NCBI GenBank assembly: GCA_937958185.1
Contig: CALFFN010000003.1
Coordinates: forward strand, 1-64,000
Direction: 5' to 3'
DNA length: 64,000 bases
DNA from: an uncultured Neglectibacter sp.
Lineage (GTDB): Bacteria; Bacillota; Clostridia; Oscillospirales; Acutalibacteraceae
The notes beneath the pieces are model-generated. The model was not told the DNA's origin, did no database searches, and saw only the letters and a list, made by a program, of their open reading frames with translations. Shown here piece by piece: positions 36,036 to 43,795 of the stretch. Made by a program: the position numbers and the translations under genes. Numbering within the stretch: position 1 is the first letter of the stretch; the number at the start of each line of letters is the position of its first letter.

Positions 36036-37430
36036 ATGAAACATCAGGTAATTTCTGCATTTTATCAGGATTTGGACAGCTATGCCGGGAAAACGGTCAC
36101 CGTCTGCGGCTGGGCGCGCTCCATTCGTGATTCCAAGGCTTTGGGCTTTATCGACCTGAACGATGGTTCTTCCTTCAAGGGCGTCCAGGTAGTTTTTGAG
36201 GACGGGAAAATCGACAATTTCAAGGAGATCGCTTCCCAAAACGTAGGGGCGGCGCTCATTGTGACAGGCACCCTGCTTGCCACCCCGGAAGCAAAGCAGC
36301 CCTTTGAAATTCACGCGGAGAAAATAGAGATCGAGGGCGCTTCCACGCCGGAATACCCCCTGCAGAAAAAGCGCCACTCTGTGGAATATCTGCGCACGAT
36401 CGCTCATCTGCGCCCCCGCACCAACCTGTACAGCGCGGCGTTCCGCATTCGTTCCGCGGCTGCCATGGGGATCCATAAATTCTTTCAGGAAAACGGCTTT
36501 GTCTACTGCCACACGCCCATTTTCACCGCAAGCGACTGCGAGGGAGCGGGCGAGATGTTCCAGGTGACCACCCTTGACTTGGAAAATGTGCCGAAAACCG
36601 AAGACGGGGCAGTGGACTATAAGCAGGATTTCTTCGGAAAAAAGACTTCACTGACAGTTTCCGGGCAGCTGGAAGTGGAATGTATGGCGCAGGCGTTTGG
36701 CAAGGTGTACACCTTTGGTCCCACCTTCCGCGCGGAAAACTCCAACACCACCCGCCACGCGGCAGAGTTCTGGCAGATCGAGCCGGAGATCGCCTTTGCG
36801 GATTTGAATGACGATATGGACGTGATCGAAGCTGCCATCAAGTATGTGATCCGTTATGTCATGGAGGTCTGCCCGCAGGATATGGAATTCTGCAACACCT
36901 TTGTGGATAAGGGCTTGGTCGAGCGGCTGCGGCACGTGGCTGATTCCGATTTTGTCCGGGTCTCCTATACGGACGCTATCAAAATTTTGGAACAGCACAA
37001 CGATGAATTTGAGTTTAAGGTCTCCTGGGGCGCGGACATTGCCACAGAGCACGAGCGTTATCTCACCGAAAAGCATTTCGGCAAGCCGGTGTTTGTCACG
37101 GATTATCCCAAGGAGATCAAGTCCTTCTATATGCGCCTGAATGACGATGGAAAAACGGTTGCCGCCACCGATCTGCTGGTTCCCGGCATCGGTGAGCTGG
37201 TAGGAGCCAGCCAGCGGGAGGAGCGGTACGATGTGCTGCTGGACCGCATTCACGAGCTGGGCATGAAAGAGGAGGACTACTGGTGGTACCTGGAGCTGCG
37301 GAAGTACGGCGGCACGAAGCATTCCGGCTTTGGCATCGGCTTTGAGCGGCTTGTCATGTACCTGACCGGCATTGAAAACATTCGGGACGTGGCGCTGTTC
37401 CCCAGAACTCCCGGGGCTGTAGAATTTTAA
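36036..37430 (+). CDS. asnS: Asparagine-tRNA ligase
   Basis: Charges tRNA-Asn; cytoplasmic class II synthetase of 464 residues. An N-terminal OB anticodon-binding domain (VTVCGWARSIRDSKALGFIDLNDGS) precedes the catalytic core with motif 2 FRAENSNTTRHAAEFWQIEPE and motif 3 GFGIGFERLVMYLTG. Motif 2 with RHAAEFW is typical of AsnRS rather than AspRS. AAGGAG precedes ATG. Confidence 0.96.
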   Translation: MKHQVISAFYQDLDSYAGKTVTVCGWARSIRDSKALGFIDLNDGSSFKGVQVVFEDGKIDNFKEIASQNVGAALIVTGTLLATPEAKQPFEIHAEKIEIEGASTPEYPLQKKRHSVEYLRTIAHLRPRTNLYSAAFRIRSAAAMGIHKFFQENGFVYCHTPIFTASDCEGAGEMFQVTTLDLENVPKTEDGAVDYKQDFFGKKTSLTVSGQLEVECMAQAFGKVYTFGPTFRAENSNTTRHAAEFWQIEPEIAFADLNDDMDVIEAAIKYVIRYVMEVCPQDMEFCNTFVDKGLVERLRHVADSDFVRVSYTDAIKILEQHNDEFEFKVSWGADIATEHERYLTEKHFGKPVFVTDYPKEIKSFYMRLNDDGKTVAATDLLVPGIGELVGASQREERYDVLLDRIHELGMKEEDYWWYLELRKYGGTKHSGFGIGFERLVMYLTGIENIRDVALFPRTPGAVEF

Positions 37431-37461
37431 TCGTTAGAACTTGAGAATTAGCTGTAAAAGG

Positions 37462-37499
37462 GCAAAGGGCTTCCAGATTTTGGGACCCTTTGCTTTTTT
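37462..37499 (+). terminator. Intrinsic terminator after asnS
   Basis: GCAAAGGG pairs with CCCTTTGC around a 16-base loop and is followed by six T residues. Confidence 0.8.
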
Positions 37500-37541
37500 A
37501 CAAAAATTTGTCAGGAATCGGCAGGCTCATTCGTATTACAG

Positions 37542-38081
37542 GTGAAAGCGCTTTTGAAAGATACAGTCGGAAGGAAGGTGGTCAGGACGAAAGCAATCGA
37601 TGAGGCAGAGACGGAGCGGTTGGTGGAAGCCTATTCCGATATGATACTGCGGCTGAGCTTCACCTATCTGAAATCCACACAGGACGCGGAGGATATCTGC
37701 CAGACGGTGTTTCTCAAGCTGCTGGCGTCCGGGAAAAGCTTCGACAGCCCGGAGCACGAAAAGGCATGGATCGTACGTACGGCAATCAACGCCTGCAAGG
37801 ACGAGCTGCGTGCTTTCCGCAGGAAAGCTGTCGCTCTTGACAGCCTGGCGAAGACTGCCGCGCCGCCCGCACCGACCTCGGATACCCTGGACGCGGTGAT
37901 GGCTCTTCCGCAGAAATACAGAGAGGCGGTATATCTTTTCTATTACGAGGGCTATTCCATCAGAGAGATCGCGAAGCTGCTGCACAGAAGCGAAGCTGCG
38001 GTGTCCGCCCATTTGAGCAGGGGCAGGAAACAGCTTTATGACAAAATTTTAGGGGGCGAAACGAATGAGCAACAGGCATGA
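37542..38081 (+). CDS. ECF-type RNA polymerase sigma factor
   Basis: A sigma-70 region 2/region 4 protein of up to 179 residues. Region 2 is LVEAYSDMILRLSFTYLKSTQDAEDICQTVFLKLL, and region 4 is ALPQKYREAVYLFYYEGYSIREIAKLLHRSEAAVSAHLSRGRKQL. The start is uncertain: GTG 37542 has no Shine-Dalgarno sequence, GTG 37578 has GGAAGGAAG directly against it, and homologues begin near residue 20. It overlaps the next gene by 17 bp, the usual sigma/anti-sigma layout. Confidence 0.85.
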   Translation: MKALLKDTVGRKVVRTKAIDEAETERLVEAYSDMILRLSFTYLKSTQDAEDICQTVFLKLLASGKSFDSPEHEKAWIVRTAINACKDELRAFRRKAVALDSLAKTAAPPAPTSDTLDAVMALPQKYREAVYLFYYEGYSIREIAKLLHRSEAAVSAHLSRGRKQLYDKILGGETNEQQA

Positions 38082-39063
38082 AAATGATAGAATGGAACAC
38101 AGAATGGCACAGGAGCTGGAATATTGCACAGCTCTGGACGAATTGAAGTTTTCCTCGGAAGCAAAAGGCCGAATGCGGCAAAGGCTGGAACGCACCGCAC
38201 AGGCGCCCCAAAAGCCCTGGCACATAAGGCGCATGGTCATTGCGGCGGCAGTCTGCGTTCTCCTGTTGTCTCTTACAGTTGGAGCGGGAGCGGTGAAATC
38301 TCTGCTGTCCGCAAGGGAAGCAGCCGATGCGCTTGGCTGGGGGAAGATTTCCGCAGCCTTTGAAAAGGGAAGCGTCATTGAAATGGATCAGGAGGAAAGG
38401 GTCGGCGATTATATTGTACGACCGATGGCGATTGCCACCGTGGAGGATTCTGACAAGATTCCCGTTTCTCTGAAAACAGGGCACAGCTATGTGATACTGT
38501 CCTTCCGCCGGGCGGACGGCACGGCTATCCCGGACTCTATTGAGCGAGTGGAATATGATCTGGAAAGGCTGTCTGATGACTATAAGTGTGAGCTCCTGAT
38601 TTCCGGGATACCTACCGATGTAGTGAATTCCGCCACCATGGGACAGTCAGGCTGTTTGATGGTGATGGACGGCATCTGCTACAGAGTGATTGATTGCACG
38701 AACCTTGAAGTTTTCGGCGATCGTACGGTCTATCTTGCCGTTTACGACAGTCCTTTTGAAACGGAACAGTTTGGCACCGTCCATGCTATAGCTGAGGATG
38801 CTCTGAAAATGAAGGAGGACGGCACCATAGATTATTTTGAGGATTTTCCCAACCCTCATGCGCTGTTCACCCTGCCCTTTGAGGAAGACAAGGCTGACCC
38901 GGAGCGCGCTCAGGAATACCTGGATTCCTTAGACACCTATCGGAATTGGGTGAATAATACCGGAATGTACGCGCCGGGAAACGGCGCCGATTACAGATCG
39001 TTCCAGGATGTGCTGGAGCTTTTTAAACCCTATGAAGAGCGAGGGGAAGTTCCCACGCATTGA
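38065..39063 (+). CDS. Membrane protein partner of the ECF sigma factor (putative anti-sigma)
   Basis: A 332-residue protein. A cytoplasmic N-terminus (1-60, helical, rich in Arg/Glu) precedes one membrane helix (about 57-78, VIAAAVCVLLLSLTVGAGAV) and a large extracytoplasmic domain, resembling DUF4179-type anti-sigma proteins of Clostridia. No zinc-binding HxxxCxxC anti-sigma motif is seen in the N-terminus. The role rests mainly on the 17-bp overlap with the sigma factor. Confidence 0.6.
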   Translation: MSNRHENDRMEHRMAQELEYCTALDELKFSSEAKGRMRQRLERTAQAPQKPWHIRRMVIAAAVCVLLLSLTVGAGAVKSLLSAREAADALGWGKISAAFEKGSVIEMDQEERVGDYIVRPMAIATVEDSDKIPVSLKTGHSYVILSFRRADGTAIPDSIERVEYDLERLSDDYKCELLISGIPTDVVNSATMGQSGCLMVMDGICYRVIDCTNLEVFGDRTVYLAVYDSPFETEQFGTVHAIAEDALKMKEDGTIDYFEDFPNPHALFTLPFEEDKADPERAQEYLDSLDTYRNWVNNTGMYAPGNGADYRSFQDVLELFKPYEERGEVPTH

Positions 39064-39075
39064 TCGTGCCGCGAG

Positions 39076-39112
39076 AAAAGGGACTGTTGCGTTTTGCAAC
39101 AGCCCCTTTTTC
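39076..39112. terminator. Bidirectional terminator between the sigma pair and the PurF-like gene
   Basis: AAAAGGGACTGTTGC pairs with GCAACAGCCCCTTTT (one mismatch) around GTTTT. A- and T-runs on either side serve convergent genes. Confidence 0.85.
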
Positions 39113-39129
39113 ACCGTTTTCGGTATGTA

Positions 39130-40536
39130 TCATTCTTTTCCGTTCCAGCAGTAGGTGCACAGCTTACATTTGTCGATGCCCACGGAATCCATCAGGTCGT
39201 CCAGGCGGTGGTACCGCAAAGAGGAGAAATGCCCGTTTTTTCCGATAATATCTATCATCTTCTGGTATTCCGGCGTTTCCGGGTCAGCATATTTTTCGAT
39301 GTCCTTCGGTTCGGCGGTGCCCTCCATTTCCTGGATAGCACGGCGGGTGGCAAGCTCGGTCAGGGAAGTGGAGCGGGAGAAATTCAAATATTTACAGCCA
39401 TAAAGCAGCGGCGGACACGCCGGGCGGACATGAACCTCTTTTGCACCGTGCTGATAGAGGAAATCCGTGGTTTCCCGCAGCTGTGTGCCCCGGACGATGG
39501 AGTCGTCAATCAGCAGCAGGCTGCGGTGGCGAATCAAATCGTGCACGGGAATGAGCTTCATTTTTGCGATGAGATTCCGGCTGCTCTGCATGGTCGGCAT
39601 GAAAGAACGGGGCCACGTCGGCGTATACTTGATCAGGGGGCGGGAGAAAGGAATGCCGGATTCGTTGGCGTAACCTACCGCGTGGGCGGTGCCGGAATCG
39701 GGAACGCCTGCCACGATATCAGGGTGCGCGTTGTCCCGTCTGGCGAGCATTGCGCCGCACTGGTACCGCATTTGTTCTACGCTGACTCCCTCATAGGAGG
39801 AGGAGGGGTAACCGTAATAGACCCACAAAAAAGTGCAGATTTTCATTTCCTTTCCGGGCTGCACCAGCGTGACCACGCTTTCCGGCGTAATGACGGCGAT
39901 CTCACCGGGACCTAATTCCCGCTCCTCGGTATACCCCAGATTCAAATAGGCAAAGCTTTCAAATGCGACGCAGCGGGCGTTGTCTTTCTTGCCCACGGCG
40001 ACAGGGGTGCGCCCCAGCCTGTCTCTGGCGGCGTAGATTCCCTGGGGGGTCAGAAGCAGCATGGTCATGGAGCCGTCGATGGTCTGCTGGGCGTACTGAA
40101 TGCCCTCGATCAGATTGCCCCGCTGATTGATGAGCGCCGCTACCAGCTCTGTTGCGTTGACTTCTCCGCCGCTCATTTCCAGGAAATGGGAATATCCGCT
40201 GTCAAAAAGCTTCTGGACGATCTTATCGGTATTGTTGATCTTCCCCACGGTGACAATGGCATAGGTGCCGTGATGAGAACGCACGATCAGCGGCTGCGGC
40301 TCATAATCGGAAATGCAGCCGATGCCTGTCCGTCCGTGCATGGCGGAAACGTCCTTGTCAAACTTTGTGCGAAACGGAGAGTTTTCAATGTTGTGGATCG
40401 CTCTGTCAAATCCCTTTTCTTCGTCATAAACTGCCATTCCGGCGCGCCTAGTGCCCAAATGGGAATGGTAATCCGTTCCGAAGAACAAATCAAACATGCA
40501 ATCTTCCTTGGAAGCTACACCAAAAAATCCGCCCAT
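39130..40536 (-). CDS. PurF-like amidophosphoribosyltransferase lacking the glutaminase cysteine
   Basis: A 468-residue homologue of PurF (glutamine PRPP amidotransferase). The phosphoribosyltransferase half is well kept: VPDSGTAHAVGYANESGIPFSR and the PRPP loop LLLIDDSIVRGTQL (about 340-355). C-terminal cysteines 457, 460 and 463 (KCKLCTYC) recall the Fe-S ligands of Bacillus PurF. The N-terminus reads MGGFFGV where PurF has CGVFG(I/V), so the Ntn cysteine nucleophile is Gly, and the HNG oxyanion motif reads VGK. ATG 40536 has AAAGGAG upstream, so the start is not in doubt. It may be ammonia-dependent, need a partner, or have another role. Annotation as purF would be unsafe. Confidence 0.75.
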   Translation of the reverse strand: MGGFFGVASKEDCMFDLFFGTDYHSHLGTRRAGMAVYDEEKGFDRAIHNIENSPFRTKFDKDVSAMHGRTGIGCISDYEPQPLIVRSHHGTYAIVTVGKINNTDKIVQKLFDSGYSHFLEMSGGEVNATELVAALINQRGNLIEGIQYAQQTIDGSMTMLLLTPQGIYAARDRLGRTPVAVGKKDNARCVAFESFAYLNLGYTEERELGPGEIAVITPESVVTLVQPGKEMKICTFLWVYYGYPSSSYEGVSVEQMRYQCGAMLARRDNAHPDIVAGVPDSGTAHAVGYANESGIPFSRPLIKYTPTWPRSFMPTMQSSRNLIAKMKLIPVHDLIRHRSLLLIDDSIVRGTQLRETTDFLYQHGAKEVHVRPACPPLLYGCKYLNFSRSTSLTELATRRAIQEMEGTAEPKDIEKYADPETPEYQKMIDIIGKNGHFSSLRYHRLDDLMDSVGIDKCKLCTYCWNGKE

Positions 40537-40570
40537 GCTTTCTGTACTCCTTTTTTGAAAAGATAGGTAC

Positions 40571-40599
40571 ATTATAGCATACAGTGGAGAAAACTGCAA
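40571..40599 (-). promoter_or_regulatory. Sigma-A promoter of the PurF-like gene
   Basis: On the minus strand TTGCAG, 17-bp spacer, TATAAT. The leader is only about 30 bases, too short for a purine riboswitch. Confidence 0.8.
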
Positions 40600-40689
40600 T
40601 TTTTTTCGAGGTTTCAGAGGGGTGCACAGAAAAAGTGAAAAAGTTTATCCTGAATCATGCAAAACGTAAAATTTGCAAGATTTTATAAA

Positions 40690-40718
40690 TTGACTTGCAT
40701 TTTTAAGCGGAGTATATT
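40690..40718 (+). promoter_or_regulatory. Sigma-A promoter of the aminotransferase
   Basis: TTGACT, 17-bp spacer, TATATT; about 80 bases of leader. Confidence 0.75.
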
Positions 40719-40802
40719 AAAATAGACAACGTTGCACTGCAAAAATGAAAATCGCAGAGATTTTTTGATTCAAAGCCTGACAATGGAGAAGGAGATGCTC
40801 TG

Positions 40803-42086
40803 ATGAAGCTGACGGCAATGACCAATGATGAGATACGCAGGATCAATCAGGACGCAATTCGAGAGTATGAGGATTTCAAAAGTCAAAAGCTGGAACTGAC
40901 AATGGCGCGGGGTATGCCATGCGCCGAGCAGCTCGATCTGGCATTGGGCGTTTTGGAAGCCCTCCATGCCCGCAGTGAATTTGCCAATTCCAAGGGCGAT
41001 GATTGCCGGAACTACGGCGTGTGGAACGGTCTTCCGAAAATGCGGGCGATTTTCAGCGATATGATTGGGGTTCCCGCCGACCAGATCGTGCTGGGAAACA
41101 ATTCCAGCCTGCAAATGATGTTTGACTGCATTTCTCAGGGCTATACCCATGGCTTTGGCGGCTGCGAGCCGTGGTGCAAGCAGGAAAAGATAAAATTCCT
41201 CTGTCCTGTGCCGGGCTATGACCGCCATTTTGCCGTAACGGAGTATTTTGGTTTTGAAATGATCCCTATTCCCATGCTGAAAACGGGACCTGATATGGAC
41301 ATTCTGGAAGAGCTGGTCAACAAAGACCCCACCGTAAAAGGCTGCTGGTGCGTGCCAAAGTATTCCAACCCTACCGGCATCACCTACTCTGATGAAACGG
41401 TACGGCGGTTCGCAGCGCTGCGTCCTGCCGCAAAGGATTTCCGCATCATGTGGGACAACGCCTACTGCGTTCACGATCTGACCGATACGCCGGACACCTT
41501 ATTGAACCTCTATGAGGAATGCCTGAAGCAGGGAACGGAGGATCACGTGCTGTTCTTTGCCTCTACCTCTAAAATTTCTTTCCCCGGCGCCGGTGTTTCC
41601 GCTTTGGCGGGCAGCGAAAAAAGCATTGCGGAGATCAAAAAGCGCATCACTGTCCAGACCATCGGACCTGATAAGCTGAACCAGCTCCGCCACGTCCTGT
41701 TCTTGCATGATATCGAGGGCGTCCATAAGCTGATGCAGGGTCATCGGGAAATTTTGGAGCCGAAATTTCAGCTGGTGCAGAATGCTTTACAGGAGGAGCT
41801 GGGAGATTTGGGGATCGCCAAATGGAGCAAGCCCAACGGCGGCTATTTTGTGAATTTGGACGTGATGAACGGCTGTGCCAAACGGGTGGTCAATCTGTGC
41901 AGGGAAGCCGGCGTGGTCCTGACCGACGCCGGGGCGACTTTCCCATACGGCAGTGACCCCAACGACAGCAATATCCGTATCGCTCCCACCTTCCCGCCAA
42001 AGGAAAAGCTGGCACAGGCAATGCACCTGCTTTGTATCTGTGTTCGGCTGGCGGCGTCGGAAAAGCTGCTCTCCGAAAGGGCATAA
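40803..42086 (+). CDS. Aspartate aminotransferase-like protein (subgroup Ic, MocR-type fold I)
   Basis: PLP-dependent transaminase of 427 residues. TMARGMPCAEQLDL at the start, RNYGVWNGLPKMR, LGNNSSLQMMFDC, CVPKYSNPTGITYSDE and the PLP lysine in FFASTSKISFPGAGVS match the Asp-aminotransferase Ic group (Aminotran_MocR family) rather than classical AspC. Aspartate/2-oxoglutarate is the likely substrate pair. It is a single-gene unit, divergent from the PurF-like gene. Confidence 0.88.
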   Translation: MKLTAMTNDEIRRINQDAIREYEDFKSQKLELTMARGMPCAEQLDLALGVLEALHARSEFANSKGDDCRNYGVWNGLPKMRAIFSDMIGVPADQIVLGNNSSLQMMFDCISQGYTHGFGGCEPWCKQEKIKFLCPVPGYDRHFAVTEYFGFEMIPIPMLKTGPDMDILEELVNKDPTVKGCWCVPKYSNPTGITYSDETVRRFAALRPAAKDFRIMWDNAYCVHDLTDTPDTLLNLYEECLKQGTEDHVLFFASTSKISFPGAGVSALAGSEKSIAEIKKRITVQTIGPDKLNQLRHVLFLHDIEGVHKLMQGHREILEPKFQLVQNALQEELGDLGIAKWSKPNGGYFVNLDVMNGCAKRVVNLCREAGVVLTDAGATFPYGSDPNDSNIRIAPTFPPKEKLAQAMHLLCICVRLAASEKLLSERA

Positions 42087-42099
42087 AAGGCGCGTTTGT

Positions 42100-43218
42100 T
42101 TATTGGTTGGATTCGGCGGAGGTATCTTCCGCTGGGTCCTTTTTTATTTCGGAAAATTTCGGCAGCGCCCCGGTTTCCCGGAACACAGAATATAACGTGA
42201 AAAATCCTAAAATGTACAGGAAAATCCAAAAGCTTTTTCCCACCAGGGAAAAATATACCGCCGCCAGCATGGCAAGAGGGTGGATCTTGATGGTGGAGGA
42301 AATCAGCTTCGGCTCTAATATCTGCCGGATCAGGCTGACAATTGCCCAGCCGATCAGCAGTCCCACCACTTTTGCGTATTCGCCGATCAGAAGATGGTAA
42401 ACCGTCAGCGGAACGAATATAAAGCCCGGACCCAGTACCGGGAGAACATCTGCTACCGCCGTGCCAAGGGAAATCGCCAGCGGGTAGGAAACCGATAAAA
42501 TATTCAAAATGACATAGGTTTCGCAAAAGGTGATAAAATAGAGGAAAAGATAAGAAAACAGGTATTTCTGTCCCACGCCTCCAGAGCTGTGCATTGCTTC
42601 CTTTATTTGTGAGGCGGCGTGGGAGCTGAGCAGGTTTTTCAGCCAGTCCTTCAATTTATCCATATCCCTGGCAATAAAAAAGGCTGACACCATCATCACG
42701 ATAAGCAGAATGACAATGGTAGGCAGGGAAGACAGGATTTCCAGCACAACGCCGAGAGCGCCTAAGATGAATTCCATGCTGTTTTGCAGCCGTTCCAAAA
42801 GCTGCTCCTGGCTCTGCCCCCAGAACTCTAAATGAAATTTTTGCAGGTAGGTTTCTATTTTTCGGAAGAACTCCGATACCGGCTGGGAAAACTCCGCAAA
42901 CCCGTTTTCCGAAGCCCGTACCAGAAAGCTGGTGATCTCCTGAATGGCAATGACACAGAGAAACACGGTGGCGGCGCTCAGCAGAAGAAAAGTGAGAACA
43001 GTCACGATAGAAGTGGACAGTGTGTGGTTCCAGTGCAGCTTATTGTCAAAAAAACGAATGACAGGCTGCACCGCGGCGGCGACCAGCAGACCCAGCAAAA
43101 AGGGGAGAGTGAAGAAAAAGGTGCTTTTCCAAACCAGAAACAACAGCGTGTAACCAGCCCAAAACAGGAGCAGCGGAAAGATTCGCCGTAACTCCCTGCC
43201 CTGCAGCAGATGCTTCAT
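42100..43218 (-). CDS. ytvI: Sporulation integral membrane protein YtvI (AI-2E transporter family)
   Basis: A 372-residue polytopic membrane protein of the AI-2E/YtvI family with about seven to eight hydrophobic segments. The family's conserved glycine/proline loop is in LGTAVADVLPVLGPGFIFVPLTVYHLLIG. ATG 43218 follows AGGTGG; the in-frame GTG upstream overlaps it. A forespore-type promoter precedes it, which supports a sporulation role. The transported substrate, if any, is unknown. Confidence 0.82.
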   Translation of the reverse strand: MKHLLQGRELRRIFPLLLFWAGYTLLFLVWKSTFFFTLPFLLGLLVAAAVQPVIRFFDNKLHWNHTLSTSIVTVLTFLLLSAATVFLCVIAIQEITSFLVRASENGFAEFSQPVSEFFRKIETYLQKFHLEFWGQSQEQLLERLQNSMEFILGALGVVLEILSSLPTIVILLIVMMVSAFFIARDMDKLKDWLKNLLSSHAASQIKEAMHSSGGVGQKYLFSYLFLYFITFCETYVILNILSVSYPLAISLGTAVADVLPVLGPGFIFVPLTVYHLLIGEYAKVVGLLIGWAIVSLIRQILEPKLISSTIKIHPLAMLAAVYFSLVGKSFWIFLYILGFFTLYSVFRETGALPKFSEIKKDPAEDTSAESNQ

Positions 43219-43252
43219 CAATACCACCTCGCCTCGCTGAAATTCTACTCAG

Positions 43253-43282
43253 TAGTATGAACTGTTTTTTGCCGGATTTTCA
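43253..43282 (-). promoter_or_regulatory. Possible sigma-F/sigma-G promoter of ytvI
   Basis: On the minus strand TGAAAA, 17-bp spacer, CATACTA. The -10 equals the sigma-G consensus form, and the -35 differs by one base from TGAATA. No sigma-A promoter is seen at this place. Confidence 0.5.
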
Positions 43283-43300
43283 GCGCGAAAAGTTTTTTGC

Positions 43301-43329
43301 AAAAGAAAAACCATCGGAAAACCGATGGT
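43301..43329 (-). terminator. Intrinsic terminator of the XRE regulator
   Basis: ACCATCGG/CCGATGGT with a four-base loop, followed on the minus strand by TTTTTCTTTTG. Confidence 0.8.
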
Positions 43330-43347
43330 AAAGATGTTTCAAAACGC

Positions 43348-43599
43348 TCAGGATCCTTTTCCTGTAAGGAGCCAGACAACAGGAACATTCAAAATTTCAG
43401 AAAGCGCCAGCAGCTCAAAATCCGTGACAAAACGGATCTGCCCTTCCAGCTTGGAAAGCCCCGAGGCGTTCAAATCTACCCCGCGCACCTGCAGCTGGGC
43501 AAGCAGCTCTTTTTGCTTCATTCCCTGGCTTTTTCGTGCTGTTTCCACTCTGGAACCGATCAGGTTTTTATCGCCCAAGGGTTTGTTTCGCGGTCGCAT
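43348..43599 (-). CDS. Small XRE-family helix-turn-helix regulator
   Basis: An 83-residue DNA-binding protein. The Cro/C1-type helix-turn-helix covers GSRVETARKSQGMKQKELLAQL to LNASGLSKLEGQIR, ending with the common LALSEILNVPVVWLLTG. ATG 43599 with AGGAGG upstream replaces a long, non-coding extension. It is divergent from pncB, so autoregulation or control of pncB is possible but not shown. Confidence 0.85.
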   Translation of the reverse strand: MRPRNKPLGDKNLIGSRVETARKSQGMKQKELLAQLQVRGVDLNASGLSKLEGQIRFVTDFELLALSEILNVPVVWLLTGKGS

Positions 43600-43724
43600 G
43601 GCGCTTTCCTCCTGTCCCGAATCATGTGATGACACATCAATTATAGAAGAAATCCCGGAGAAAATCAACAGATTTCCTTCGTGGCGATTTTTTTGCCGGT
43701 CAGTTTCCAAAAATCGGGAAAAAA

Positions 43725-43756
43725 TTGCTGTACTTTTCCGCAGAAACTGGTATAAT
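43725..43756 (+). promoter_or_regulatory. Probable promoter of pncB
   Basis: TATAAT at 43751-43756 is perfect, but the best -35 (TTGCTG at 43725) needs a 20-bp spacer, so an activator or a weak promoter is likely. Confidence 0.5.
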
Positions 43757-43795
43757 GAAAAAAATGTTTTGACTCTGAAAGGCAGGGAGATCGAA

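Noticed and set aside
40537..40600. Purine riboswitch before the PurF-like gene
   Set aside because: The promoter lies so close that the leader is only about 30 bases, with no room for an aptamer.
43325..43795. 157-codon N-terminal extension of pncB
   Set aside because: It crosses the XRE gene and the promoter, while TTG 43796 has a ribosome site and begins at the conserved family start.
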